NCBI GenBank assembly: GCA_013002175.1
Contig: JABDKP010000091.1
Span: 1 to 54,524, forward strand
Direction: 5' to 3'
Source: Ilumatobacter sp.
GTDB lineage: Bacteria; Actinomycetota; Acidimicrobiia; Acidimicrobiales; Ilumatobacteraceae
Length of the DNA: 54,524 nucleotides
The notes under the pieces are model-generated. The model saw only the letters and a program-made list of their open reading frames with translations, searched no databases and was not told the DNA's origin. Shown here piece by piece: positions 27,603 through 36,084 of this stretch. Numbering within the stretch: the stretch's first letter is position 1; each line of letters opens with the position of its first letter. Made by a program: the position numbers and the translations under genes.

Positions 27603-28574
27603 TCATGACTTGTTCACCCGGTCGAGCGAGTCGGCGACCAGGTTCACGCCGATGACGAGCAGCGCGATCGCCAACGCCGGGAAGATCGCCGCCCACCACT
27701 GGCCGGCCTGGATCGTGTCGTACTGCTTGCCGAGATCGCGGCCCCAGTCGGCGGCGCTGGAGTCACCGGCATTGAGCCCGAGGAACGACAGCGTCGCCAC
27801 GGTGAAGATCGCATAGCCGATGCGCACGGTCAACTCGACGACGGCGACACCGGTGACGTTGGGCAGGATCTCACGGGTCATCACGAACAAGGAGTTCTCG
27901 CCACGCAGCTTGGCCGACGTGACGTAGTCCAACTGCGCTTCGGCGAGCACCGCCGATCTGACGGTTCGGGTGACCACCGGAATGAACAGCACGGCGATCG
28001 TCAAGATGATGACGGTCTGCGACCGGCCGAGCGTGGTGAGCACCATGATCGCAAGGAGGATCACCGGGATCGACAGGAGCGCTTCGATGATGCGTCCGAC
28101 GATTTCGTCGACCCACCCCCGGAAGTAGCCGACGGTCAGGCCGAGCAGCGTGCCCGCCGCAACGGCGAGGACGGCCGCGGTGACCGCGACGATCAGCACC
28201 GGGCGCGCGCCGTAGATGATCCGGGCGAACACGTCGTTGCCGATCTTGTCGGTGCCGAACCACGCATCGGCTCGCGGGCCGACGCGAGGGATCACCGAAC
28301 CGTCGACGCGGACGACTTCGTTGTCACCCCACTTCGTGAACCAACTCGGTACGGCGGCGCACAGCACCCAGATGATGAGGATGCTCGCCCCGAAGAGGAA
28401 GCCGGGGCTGCGCAACAGCAGCTGCCGTCGTTCCTTACGAACCTGCTTGCGTTCGGTCGACGCGTCGACGCCGACGTCGTCGGCTTGGGGAATTGCCGCG
28501 GTTTCGAGCGCCTCGCTCGCGGCGACACCGCCGGTCGGATCACCTTCGAGTGGGATGTCGGAATCGTCACTCAT
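27603..28574 (-). CDS. ABC transporter permease, DppC type
   Basis: A 323-residue inner-membrane permease. A 60-residue charged N-terminus precedes the first helix (LFGASILIIWVLCAAVPSWF), followed by the DppC-type motif GTDKIGNDVFARIIYGARP and five further helices, with the ATPase-coupling loop near RSAVLAEAQLDYVTSAKLRGE. It pairs with the DppB-type permease to form the channel. Start and upstream stop overlap (TGATG at 28574), with AAGGAG ahead of the ATG, showing translational coupling. The substrate class (peptides, nickel or other solutes) cannot be set from sequence. Confidence 0.93.
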   Translation of the reverse strand: MSDDSDIPLEGDPTGGVAASEALETAAIPQADDVGVDASTERKQVRKERRQLLLRSPGFLFGASILIIWVLCAAVPSWFTKWGDNEVVRVDGSVIPRVGPRADAWFGTDKIGNDVFARIIYGARPVLIVAVTAAVLAVAAGTLLGLTVGYFRGWVDEIVGRIIEALLSIPVILLAIMVLTTLGRSQTVIILTIAVLFIPVVTRTVRSAVLAEAQLDYVTSAKLRGENSLFVMTREILPNVTGVAVVELTVRIGYAIFTVATLSFLGLNAGDSSAADWGRDLGKQYDTIQAGQWWAAIFPALAIALLVIGVNLVADSLDRVNKS

Positions 28575-29533
28575 CAGGACTCCTTGATGTTCATGCGTGC
28601 TCGGGGGTTCATGTAGGCGATCAGAATGTCGGCGCCGAGCGTGCAGAGCATGAAGATGATCGCCACCGTGATGACGCCGGCCTGGAGCAGGGGGAAGTCG
28701 GGTGCGGTCGCCGCGTTGAGGATCAGCAGGCCGAGGCCCGGGTAGTTGAACACCACCTCGAGCCCGACGAGACCGCCGAAGAGATATCCGATCTGGGTAC
28801 CGGTGACGGCCACGGTCGGCTGGAGACTGTTGCGCAGTACGTGTTTTCGCACGACGGATCTCGTACTGAGACCTTTCATGAACGCGGTGCGCGTGTAGTC
28901 CGCGTCGAGCGCGGTGATCGTGCCGGCACGGGTGATGCGCGCGATGTAACCGAAGTACACGAAGACGATCGCGAGCGCGGGGAGCAGCAGATACCGGAGC
29001 TCGGTGATGATCGACGACCCTTCAGGGATGTTCGTCACCGCCGGGAGCCAGCCGAGCCGGACGCCGATGACGTACTGGAGCAGAACACCGGACACGAACT
29101 CGGGGATCGAGGAACTCGCGAGGCCGATGTTGACGATGGTGCGGTCGAGCAACGTGTCCTTCTTGCGGGCCGCGACGATGCCGCCGACGATGCTGATCGG
29201 CAACGTGAGGACCAGGGCGAACAGCACGAGCTTCGCCGAATTCCACAGCCGCGGGCGGATGAGGTCGAGGACGCGCTCGCCCGGCTGCGAATACGATTCG
29301 CCGAAGTCGAGCGTGACGACGTCGCGCAGGAGGCGCCCGAACTGGGTGATCATCGGGTCCTTGAGCCCGAGGTCCGCGTTCAGCTGGTCGACTCGTTCCT
29401 GGCTGCCGAACGGGCCGGCGAGCTGGCGCGCCGGATCGCTGGGGAACACCCGCGTGAGCAGGAAGATCACGGCGATCAGGATCAGGAGTGTGATCAGCGA
29501 GAGCGCCAATCGACGTAATACGTATCTGAGCAT
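28574..29533 (-). CDS. ABC transporter permease, DppB type
   Basis: A 319-residue inner-membrane permease with about six helices. The family N-terminus LRYVLRRLALSLITLLILIAVIFLLTR, the periplasmic DPARQLAGP stretch, and the ATPase-coupling region near TALDADYTRTAFMKGLSTRSVVRKHVLRN are visible. It pairs with the DppC-type permease whose start overlaps its stop. GGAGGG lies just before the ATG. It lies downstream of the binding-protein gene across a strong stem-loop (29556-29590). Confidence 0.93.
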   Translation of the reverse strand: MLRYVLRRLALSLITLLILIAVIFLLTRVFPSDPARQLAGPFGSQERVDQLNADLGLKDPMITQFGRLLRDVVTLDFGESYSQPGERVLDLIRPRLWNSAKLVLFALVLTLPISIVGGIVAARKKDTLLDRTIVNIGLASSSIPEFVSGVLLQYVIGVRLGWLPAVTNIPEGSSIITELRYLLLPALAIVFVYFGYIARITRAGTITALDADYTRTAFMKGLSTRSVVRKHVLRNSLQPTVAVTGTQIGYLFGGLVGLEVVFNYPGLGLLILNAATAPDFPLLQAGVITVAIIFMLCTLGADILIAYMNPRARMNIKES

Positions 29534-29555
29534 GGGGCCCTCCAGCGTAATCGCA

Positions 29556-29590
29556 CTGACGGGACCCGCTCGACGAGCGGGTCCCGTCAG
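29556..29590 (-). promoter_or_regulatory. Strong intercistronic stem-loop between binding protein and permease genes
   Basis: A perfect inverted repeat with 17-base arms around a single base (CTGACGGGACCCGCTCG and its complement); in RNA, about 15 pairs with a short loop. It starts eight bases after the binding-protein stop and lies 22 bases before the dppB-type ATG. No T-run follows. Such hairpins often protect upstream mRNA ends and reduce read-through so that binding protein exceeds permease (inference). Confidence 0.7.
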
Positions 29591-29597
29591 CAGGTGT

Positions 29598-31364
29598 TCA
29601 GCTCTTGCTGGCGCCGCTCAGGATGCAGTGACCCAGCGACGTGACCTCGACGCCGGAGACACTGCTGTCATGACCTGAGAGGAAGCTGTAGAAGTAGGCG
29701 TACGACGCCGGGAGGTCGGTCCACACGATCTCCTGGATTCGCGAGATCGCCGCCTTCTGGCCCGCGACGTCGACCGCCGTTCGGTACTCGGACAGCTTCT
29801 GGTCGAACTCGTCGTTGGCATAGTTCGACGAGTTCCACACGCCGCCCGTGGCGAGTGCGGAGCCGAGGAAGATGTCCGGGATCGGACGGTGGCCGTAGTC
29901 GACGATGCCGAACTCGGACGCGTTGTCGCACGGCAGTGTCGGGTCGCTTTCCGACGGCCCGGGGCACCATGAGTCGCCGTAGAACGTGGAGTTCGACTGC
30001 ACGTTCACCGTGAGGTTGATCCCGGCTTCGGCGGCGTTCTGCTTCATGATCTCCGCGAGCTGGGGGATCTCCTGCAGGTCGCCGCTCTCGATGTTGGCGT
30101 TGACGCTGTCGACGCCGGCCTCGGCGAGCAGTGACTTGGCCATGTCGATGTCACGCGAACGCTGCGGGACGATGTCCGGATCGTAGAACGGCAGCGAGTC
30201 GAGGATCGGGTGGTCGTTGGCGATCTTGCCACGACCGTTGAACAACGTCGACAACATCTGCTCGCGGTCCCAACACCACGCCATGGCCTGACGGACCAGC
30301 CGGGCCTCGTCGCCGGCGAACTGGCCCTGCTGCCAGTTGAACCACAGCTGACGGTGGTTCGACGCCGGCGGCTCGAGCACGGTGAAGTTGCCGTCGTTGA
30401 GCAGACCCTCGCCGCCGATGACGCTGAACTGCTGCACACCGTCGACTTCACGGCTGGCCATCGCGGTGACGGCGGTGCCGATGTCGGCGAAGCCGCGCAA
30501 CTCGATCGTGTCGAGCGGCGTCGTGCCGCCCCACCAGTTCGGATTGCGGTTGAACTTCGCCGTCGAGGTGGCGACATCGAAGCTGTCGAGGATCCAGGCG
30601 CCGGTGCCGGCGGGACGCTCGTTGAGCGTCGTGCCCGAGCTGTAGTCGGCCGGGGCGATCAGCGACTGCGCGTTGAAGATCGACACGAGCACCGGGAAGT
30701 TGCCGTTCGCCTCGATGAGGGTGAATTTCGCAACCAGCGGGTCGGACGCGTCGACGGCACCTTCTTCGATGACACCGCCGAGGCCGGCGTTGCCCGCTGC
30801 GGCGAGACGGTCCATCGTGGCGGCCACGTCGGCCGAGGTGAAGTCGCTGCCGTCCTGCCACTTGACGCCGGGACGGAGGTTGAACGTCCACTCCGACCCG
30901 TCGGCGTTCGGCGACCAGTCGGTGGCGAGCGCGGTGGCCGCGATGTTGCCGTCCGGGCCGAGACCGACGAGATACTCGAAGCTCTGCGAGCACACGTTGT
31001 ACGTGCCGAGGTCGAGCATGTTGACCGGGTCGAGGCCGGAGTTGGCGTCACCTTGCTGGTTCGCCCAGACCACGCCGCCGCCCGACGATGGCGGCGGTGG
31101 CGGTGTGGTGTCGCCACCACCTGCCGGCTCGGTGGCCGGAGGGGTGGTGCCGCCCGCAGAGGTGTCGCCACCTCCGCCGCTGGGCTCATCGTCGCTGCCG
31201 CAGGCGGCGATGATTGCGCCCATCACCGGCATCGACAGGCCGATGACGGTGCCCCGCTTGACGAAGTCGCGCCGGCTCACCTTGCCCTGTGCGTAGGACT
31301 CGATCAGGTCGAGTTCGATGGGACCAACAGAGCTGCGGGCTCGGTCAAGTCGTTTCCAATCCAT
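29598..31364 (-). CDS. ABC transporter substrate-binding lipoprotein (SBP_bac_5), Tat type
   Basis: A 588-residue extracellular binding protein. The N-terminus has a twin-arginine motif SRRDFVKRG (Arg31-Arg32) and then a lipobox ending AACGS with Cys55, so it is predicted to be exported folded by Tat and then lipid-anchored. A Gly/Thr/Pro-rich linker (56-100) precedes the family 5 domain, which shows LATDWSPNADGSEWTFNLRPGVKWQDGSDFTSADV (positions about 157-190) and AMAWCWDREQML. It captures peptides, nickel chelates or similar solutes for the downstream permeases. The ATG at 31364 has AAGGGGGAA upstream; the longer open frame before it is not Tat-compatible. First structural gene of the importer. 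Confidence 0.92.
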   Translation of the reverse strand: MDWKRLDRARSSVGPIELDLIESYAQGKVSRRDFVKRGTVIGLSMPVMGAIIAACGSDDEPSGGGGDTSAGGTTPPATEPAGGGDTTPPPPPSSGGGVVWANQQGDANSGLDPVNMLDLGTYNVCSQSFEYLVGLGPDGNIAATALATDWSPNADGSEWTFNLRPGVKWQDGSDFTSADVAATMDRLAAAGNAGLGGVIEEGAVDASDPLVAKFTLIEANGNFPVLVSIFNAQSLIAPADYSSGTTLNERPAGTGAWILDSFDVATSTAKFNRNPNWWGGTTPLDTIELRGFADIGTAVTAMASREVDGVQQFSVIGGEGLLNDGNFTVLEPPASNHRQLWFNWQQGQFAGDEARLVRQAMAWCWDREQMLSTLFNGRGKIANDHPILDSLPFYDPDIVPQRSRDIDMAKSLLAEAGVDSVNANIESGDLQEIPQLAEIMKQNAAEAGINLTVNVQSNSTFYGDSWCPGPSESDPTLPCDNASEFGIVDYGHRPIPDIFLGSALATGGVWNSSNYANDEFDQKLSEYRTAVDVAGQKAAISRIQEIVWTDLPASYAYFYSFLSGHDSSVSGVEVTSLGHCILSGASKS

Positions 31365-31600
31365 TTGTTCCCCCTTGTGGAGCGTTTCAGAACACGTCGC
31401 AGGCGGTCGCCCGAGGCATGTCGATCGTGACCAGCGAACACGCAGACGCGCAGGAGAGGCGAAACACGCCTCCTCGGCACCCCCACGATCCGCTGATGCG
31501 CTCACCGTAGTCGATCATCATGACAGCGGTCACATCGCGCTGCCCGATGCGGCGCGCTGTGGCGCGTCCCACAGCTGCGTGAGCAGGCCCGATGGAGATA
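31365..31600. promoter_or_regulatory. Upstream region of the ABC importer operon
   Basis: About 240 bases between the binding-protein start and the TetR terminator; no gene supported. It must hold the importer promoter. A small hairpin is visible (GAGGCG at 31456-31461, loop AAACA, CGCCTC at 31467-31472), which may be an operator or leader structure. No clear -35/-10 pair was identified. Confidence 0.35.
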
Positions 31601-31601
31601 T

Positions 31602-31622
31602 GAAAACGATCGCGCCCGATCG
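31602..31622 (-). terminator. Terminator of the TetR gene
   Basis: On the minus strand, ACGATCG-GGCG-CGATCGT (31605-31622), a perfect 7-base-pair stem with four-base loop, is followed by TTTTC. It starts 10 bases after the TetR stop. It separates TetR transcription from the importer operon. Confidence 0.6.
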
Positions 31623-31632
31623 TGCTGACCGT

Positions 31633-32274
31633 TCAATCGCGAGCGACGCCGGACTCGCGCAATGCAGCAGCTCGTGCCGCTGGGTCCGCGAGCACTGCCG
31701 CGAGCATGAGGTTCAGGCCGAGCGCCGACGAGTCCTGGTAGGCGTCCCAGTCGATGACCCCGAGCGCCCACTTCTCGAGACGGTGCATCCTCGTGACGAA
31801 CACGTGCCGTGCAAGCCGTTCGACGTCACAGTCGATGACGAACATCCCGTCAGCCGCTGCCTTGCCGAGGTCGTGCACGATCAGCAGGACGAGCCGATCC
31901 CCGAGCGGCCCCAATCCGTGCGGGCCGCGGTTCCGGCGCAGCATCGAGAGGATCGAACGCCACACCTGCGGCTGCGCGTCGACGACGCCGTCGAGCGTCG
32001 CGAACAGCGCCCAGGTGGCGTCCAGCGGCGCGTGCGCCGGTTGGTGGTCGAGGGCGCGTTCGAGCTGGTCGAGGCCGTTGCGCACGAACTCGACGAGCAC
32101 CCCGTTGCGGTCACCGAACTGGTTGTAGAGCGTGGCGACCGCGACGCCGGCGCGCGCCGCGAGCTTGCGCATCGTCAGGCCGTCGAGCCCGGACTCGCCG
32201 ATGATCTCGCCCGCCGCCGTCAGCACCCTGTGGCGGGTGTGCTCCTGCCGGCGTTGCCAGCCCGCTGCTGCCAT
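31633..32274 (-). CDS. TetR/AcrR family transcriptional regulator
   Basis: A 213-residue one-component repressor. The DNA-binding domain (about 13-60) reads RVLTAAGEIIGESGLDGLTMRKLAARAGVAVATLYNQFGDR (residues 16-56), a standard TetR helix-turn-helix. The ligand domain is Leu/Ala-rich and not assignable. It is divergent from the FAD oxidoreductase gene (95-base gap with a 16-base palindrome at 32303) and ahead of the ABC importer on the same strand, but separated from the latter by its own terminator. The oxidoreductase is the more likely target, by geometry. Confidence 0.88.
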   Translation of the reverse strand: MAAAGWQRRQEHTRHRVLTAAGEIIGESGLDGLTMRKLAARAGVAVATLYNQFGDRNGVLVEFVRNGLDQLERALDHQPAHAPLDATWALFATLDGVVDAQPQVWRSILSMLRRNRGPHGLGPLGDRLVLLIVHDLGKAAADGMFVIDCDVERLARHVFVTRMHRLEKWALGVIDWDAYQDSSALGLNLMLAAVLADPAARAAALRESGVARD

Positions 32275-32302
32275 AGGCGGGCCAGCATAGGGTTTCGTTC
32301 CG

Positions 32303-32318
32303 TCGCTCGCCGGAGCGA
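32303..32318. promoter_or_regulatory. Candidate operator in the TetR/oxidoreductase divergent gap
   Basis: TCGCTC-GCCG-GAGCGA, a perfect 6-base inverted repeat with four-base centre, midway between the two divergent starts. Size and place suit a TetR-type operator; in such GC-rich sequence a chance palindrome is possible. Confidence 0.3.
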
Positions 32319-32369
32319 GACACCGGTACCGTCACGACGCTGGGTGCGGGCGACGTAGCGTGGCCGTCG

Positions 32370-33731
32370 ATGGACCTCGTCGCCGAGCCCGCTCGCAACA
32401 TCGCCGTGCTGACCCGGGCCGATGTCGTGGTGGTCGGCAGTGGACCCGGCGGTCTCGCTGCCGCGATCGCAGCAGCCCGCACGGGTGTCTCGGTCGTGCT
32501 GCTCGAGCGCAACGGGTGTTTCGGGGGCAACATCACCGCGGTCGGCGTCGAGGGGTTCGCGTGGTACCGCCACGAGCACACCGTCGACACTGAAGGCATC
32601 GGGATCGAATTCGAGGAGCGCGCGAAGAAGATGGGCGCGGCCCAACCGGAGCCCCAGTCGGACAGCGCTGCGCTGGATGGCGAGTTGTTCAAGTACGTCG
32701 CCGACACGCTGGTGTCGGAAGCGGGCATCGAAGCGCTGCTCCACTGCTCGGTCGTGGCACCGATCATCGAGGACGACGAGTTGCGGGGCGTGATCGTCGA
32801 GAGCAAGTCGGGGCGACATGCGGTGCTCGGCAGCCGGATCATCGACGCCAGCGGGGATGCCGACATCGCGGCGCGGGCCGGAGCGCCGACGATCATGGCG
32901 CCGCGCGAGGCGCTGATGGCGGCGTCGGTGATGTTCCATCTCAGCGGCGTCGACAAGCAGGCGTTTCTCGCCGGGGTCGCTGCCGACCCGCAGACGTACC
33001 GCGATTGGGAGGGGGCCGGCTGGACGATGGAGACGAGCGGCAAGGAGGACGCCATGTTCTCACCGTTCCTGCGCAAGCCGTTCGAGCAGGCGATGGCCGC
33101 CGGCATCATCCCGCGTGACGTCACGACGATCGGCGGAACGTGGGGGGCGATCTCCGATCAGGGTGAGCTGACGTACCTCAACCTCGTCCACCTCGTCGGC
33201 GTCGACGGCACCGACGTCCGCAGCCTGACCGCGGGTGAGATCGAGGGGCGGCACCAGGCGGTGCTCGCGGCCGAGGCGTTGCGCCGTTTCACGCCGGGGT
33301 GCGCGCAGGCGAAGATCCGCAACTTCGGGATGACGATCGGCATCCGCGACACCCGCAAGATCGACGCGGCGTACAACCTGACCGCCGACGACGTCCGTGA
33401 GCAGGGCCGCTTCGAGGACTCGATCGGCATCTTCCCGGAGTTCATCGACGGCTACGGCATCCTCGTGCTGCCGACGACCGGCCGCTACTTCCAGGTCCCG
33501 TACCGCTCGATGCTGCCGAAGCAGATCGGCAACCTGCTCGTCGCCGGACGCAGCATCGGCGGGGACCGCGTCAGCCACGCGGCGGTCCGCAACATGATGT
33601 GTTGCACGGTCAGCGGCCAGGGCGCCGGCGTCGCGGCGGCCGTGTCGGTACGGTCACGACGCCGCGTCGCCGATGTCGACATCGGCGCGGTCCAGAGCGA
33701 ACTCCGCCGGCAGGGTGCCCGCCTCCACTGA
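32370..33731 (+). CDS. FAD-dependent oxidoreductase (FAD_oxidored / PF12831-like)
   Basis: A 453-residue flavoprotein. A Rossmann FAD-binding motif, VVVGSGPGGLAAAIAAARTG (19-38), ends with LLERNGCFGGN at about 44-54. Later motifs include RIIDASGDADIAARAGAP and, near the C-terminus, GNLLVAGRSIGGDRVSHAAVRNMMCCTVSGQGAGVAAA (about 390-427), which matches the FAD-dependent family with GDADVA signatures. The substrate is unknown. Divergent from a TetR gene and upstream of a convergent gap containing two DnaA-box sequences. No signal peptide is visible. Confidence 0.85.
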   Translation: MDLVAEPARNIAVLTRADVVVVGSGPGGLAAAIAAARTGVSVVLLERNGCFGGNITAVGVEGFAWYRHEHTVDTEGIGIEFEERAKKMGAAQPEPQSDSAALDGELFKYVADTLVSEAGIEALLHCSVVAPIIEDDELRGVIVESKSGRHAVLGSRIIDASGDADIAARAGAPTIMAPREALMAASVMFHLSGVDKQAFLAGVAADPQTYRDWEGAGWTMETSGKEDAMFSPFLRKPFEQAMAAGIIPRDVTTIGGTWGAISDQGELTYLNLVHLVGVDGTDVRSLTAGEIEGRHQAVLAAEALRRFTPGCAQAKIRNFGMTIGIRDTRKIDAAYNLTADDVREQGRFEDSIGIFPEFIDGYGILVLPTTGRYFQVPYRSMLPKQIGNLLVAGRSIGGDRVSHAAVRNMMCCTVSGQGAGVAAAVSVRSRRRVADVDIGAVQSELRRQGARLH

Positions 33732-33742
33732 CCCCGACCGAC

Positions 33743-33774
33743 TTGTCCACAGCCCCGCCCCCAACTTGTCCACA
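33743..33774 (+). promoter_or_regulatory. Pair of perfect DnaA-box sequences
   Basis: Two copies of TTGTCCACA (33743-33751 and 33766-33774), same orientation, start-to-start 23 bases, about two helical turns. This is the actinobacterial DnaA-box consensus known from Streptomyces and Mycobacterium. They sit between convergent gene ends, not next to dnaA/dnaN, so a chromosomal origin is unlikely; a DnaA-binding or titration site is possible. Confidence 0.5.
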
Positions 33775-33778
33775 GCAG

Positions 33779-33813
33779 GGGGTCAGGCAGGGGTCAGACA
33801 CCTGCCTGACCCC
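33779..33813. repeat. Palindrome at the 3' end of the acyl-AMP ligase gene
   Basis: A perfect 13-base inverted repeat (GGGGTCAGGCAGG at 33779-33791, complement at 33801-33813) with nine-base loop GGTCAGACA. The neighbouring GGGGTGTCAGG carries the ligase stop codon (33823-33825). The core words GTCAGACA and TGTCAG also appear in the repeats at 42891-43022. It can fold as a bidirectional terminator between the convergent genes; no T-run is present. Confidence 0.6.
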
Positions 33814-33822
33814 AACGGGGTG

Positions 33823-35559
33823 TCAGGGGGCGGCGACGAGGGCGAGTTCCTCGGCGAGGTACTCCGCTTTGCATGCGGCCCGCTGCAGCTTGCCGCTGCT
33901 CGTCTTGGGGATCGTGCCCGGGTCGACCAGCATCACGTCGCGTGGCGGCAGCCCGCTGACCTCGAGCGTGCGATGGTGGATCCGCTCACGGATGTCGTCG
34001 GCACCACCGGACGTGTCGGTCGTCCGCACCTCGGCGACGACGACGACGCTCTCCTTGCCCTTGTAGCCCTCCATCCCGAACGCGATCACGTTCCCCGCGC
34101 GGACGCCGTCGAGTCGGCCGACCGCGCGCTCGATGTCCTCGGGAAAGACGTTGCGGCCGCCGACGATGATCACGTCCTTGATCCGGCCGCACATCACGAG
34201 CTCGCCGCCGAGGAGGTACGCGAGATCACCCGTCCGCAACCATCCGTCGCGGAAGAGCGCTGTGGTCGCGTCCGGCCGCTTGTAGTAGCCGGGCGTCACC
34301 GACGTGCCGCGCAGCAGGAGTTCGCCGACGTGACGCTCGGGCAGTTCCTCGTTGGACTCCGGGTCGACGACCTTCATCTCCAGACCGGGCACCGCCGTGC
34401 CGAGCAGCGGCAGCCGCCTCGCGGTGACCGCGAACTCGTCCGGGTCCTGCACGACGACCGGCTTCGCGACGCGCTGCGTCTCGAGCACGATGCGGTCGAC
34501 CGTGTCGGTGACGAGGCCCCGCCCGCGCGGCGGGAACGAGCCGCCGATCGCGACCTCGGCCATGCCGAACGCCGGGAACACGCTGCCCGGGTCGAAGCCG
34601 AAGCGCTGTGCCTCCGCGACGAATGCGTCGACCGCGCGGGGGTCGACCGGTTCCGCACCGGACAGCGCGAGCGTCAGACTCGACAGGTCGAGGTCCGCTC
34701 CCTGACGCGCGAAGCGCTGGAGCGCACGCGTCGCGAGGACCCACGAGAAGTTCGGCCCGGCGGTTGCCGTGCAGCGGTAGTCGGACAGCCACGTCATCCA
34801 GTTGCCGGGGTGCGCGAGGAAGTCCTGCGGTGCGGCCTGGACGAGGTTCGTCCCCTTCGTCATCGGCAGCGCGAGGAAGCCGACGAGACCCATGTCGTGG
34901 TAGAGCGGCAGCCAGGACATCATCGTCTCGTCGTCGCCGAGGTCGGCCGCGGCGCAGCACGCATCGATGTTCGCCGACAGCACGCGGTCGGGGATCATCA
35001 CGCCCTTCGGTTCGCTGGTCGAGCCGCTCGTGTACTGCAGGATGACCAGTCGGTCGGGGTCGTGCGGCGGGAGTTCGAGCGCGTTGCCGGTCGGGACGTT
35101 CGGCGCGCCGGGGAGGACCGCGCCCATCGGTTCGAGCGGCGGGTCGCCGTCGGCGGCGTGGTAGAAGTCGGCAAGCAGGTCGTCGATCAGCACGAGCTTC
35201 GCGTCGCCGTGCCGGATCCGGGCCCGTGTGTTGTCGATGAACACGTCGAGCGAGCCCATCCGCATCGGCAACGGCAACACCATCGACGCGATCCCGGCCA
35301 GCCAGCACCCGCGCACGATCGTCATCAGCTGCCGGCTCGTCGGCCCGAGGACGGCGACATGGTCGCCGGGGAGCAGCCCCTTCGCCTGCAGCGCGGCGCC
35401 CACCGCCCTGGCATCGTCGTGGATCTCGCTCCACGACACGAGCGCCGGGCGGCCGTCCGGTCCGGGTTCGCCCATCACGGACTGGCCGACGAAGCGGACG
35501 CCGGTCCCCCGGTCCGCCGCGCCCTCCAGTCGGGCGATCGTCGAATCGGCCGTGCTCAT
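33823..35559 (-). CDS. Fatty-acyl-AMP ligase (FAAL-like AMP-dependent synthetase)
   Basis: A 578-residue adenylate-forming enzyme. The ATP motif is QYTSGSTSEPKGVMI, the core SWLPLYHDMGLVG with downstream GPNFSWVLATRAL is typical of FAALs rather than ordinary acyl-CoA ligases, then AFGMAEVAIGG, RTGDLAYLLGGELVMCGRIKD and the C-terminal Lys motif TIPKTSSGKLQR. FAALs activate fatty acids as acyl-adenylates and load them on acyl carrier proteins of polyketide or lipopeptide assembly lines. No carrier protein or synthase gene is in the window, so this copy is orphan here. It ends inside a palindromic repeat. Confidence 0.86.
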   Translation of the reverse strand: MSTADSTIARLEGAADRGTGVRFVGQSVMGEPGPDGRPALVSWSEIHDDARAVGAALQAKGLLPGDHVAVLGPTSRQLMTIVRGCWLAGIASMVLPLPMRMGSLDVFIDNTRARIRHGDAKLVLIDDLLADFYHAADGDPPLEPMGAVLPGAPNVPTGNALELPPHDPDRLVILQYTSGSTSEPKGVMIPDRVLSANIDACCAAADLGDDETMMSWLPLYHDMGLVGFLALPMTKGTNLVQAAPQDFLAHPGNWMTWLSDYRCTATAGPNFSWVLATRALQRFARQGADLDLSSLTLALSGAEPVDPRAVDAFVAEAQRFGFDPGSVFPAFGMAEVAIGGSFPPRGRGLVTDTVDRIVLETQRVAKPVVVQDPDEFAVTARRLPLLGTAVPGLEMKVVDPESNEELPERHVGELLLRGTSVTPGYYKRPDATTALFRDGWLRTGDLAYLLGGELVMCGRIKDVIIVGGRNVFPEDIERAVGRLDGVRAGNVIAFGMEGYKGKESVVVVAEVRTTDTSGGADDIRERIHHRTLEVSGLPPRDVMLVDPGTIPKTSSGKLQRAACKAEYLAEELALVAAP

Positions 35560-35615
35560 CCACGCGACGGTAACCCAGCTCGCACCCGCATCCGCCCGGC
35601 GCCGGCCACGTCCCC

Positions 35616-35668
35616 CCGAAATCTGACGGTTTCAGCCCGCGTGGCGCAGCGCGACCGACAGATTTCGG
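35616..35668. repeat. Long inverted repeat in intergenic DNA
   Basis: CCGAAATCTGACGG (35616-35629) and CCGACAGATTTCGG (35655-35668) are inverted with 13 of 14 positions matching; the spacer is 25 bases and GC-rich. It lies between the ligase start and the zinc-ribbon gene stop, which run in the same direction. The AT-containing arms stand out from the surrounding composition. It may be a REP-like element, a terminator or an operator. Confidence 0.5.
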
Positions 35669-35679
35669 AAGGCGGCCGA

Positions 35680-36000
35680 TCACTGACTGCCGTCGAGGCG
35701 GTCGGGGAGGTGGGTGGGCTGACCGCCGCGTACCCGCACCTCGACCGGCTCGCAGTCGTGACAGCCGTACTCGACGTGGATGCCCTGGATCGACATCTGC
35801 GTCCCGCGCGACTTCTCGAGGATCAATTGCGGCTTGTGATACAGGTCGTCGCCGCCGCACGCCGGGCACCGCGGGCGCGGGTCGCGCTGCCACTTCACCT
35901 GACATGCCGCGCAGGTCAGCTCGATCGTCCCGTCACCGACGGGTCTGCCGGTGAGGTGTTCGTCCGACGAGCATGCCGGACACACGATGTCGAGCGCCAC
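35680..36000 (-). CDS. Zinc-ribbon protein of unknown function
   Basis: A 106-residue protein with four CxxC pairs: CPAC near residue 7, CAAC near 30, CPAC near 45 and CHDC near 79, enough for two zinc ribbons. No catalytic motif is seen. The start is GTG at 36000, giving VALDIVCPAC. Zinc-ribbon proteins of this size often act as nucleic-acid-binding or scaffold subunits. It lies between the acyl-AMP ligase (same strand, downstream) and the divergent P450 gene. I do not recognise the family. Confidence 0.7.
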   Translation of the reverse strand: MALDIVCPACSSDEHLTGRPVGDGTIELTCAACQVKWQRDPRPRCPACGGDDLYHKPQLILEKSRGTQMSIQGIHVEYGCHDCEPVEVRVRGGQPTHLPDRLDGSQ

Positions 36001-36084
36001 GACCCGAGACTACGTCGGGTTCGGACGCCGACCCAGTAGGACGCCGACCCAGTGATCGGCGCGGCGATCGACAAGGATGGCCCG

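Noticed and set aside
33743-33774. Chromosomal origin (oriC)
   Set aside because: Only two DnaA boxes, no AT-rich unwinding region, and no dnaA, dnaN, rpmH or gyrase genes nearby.
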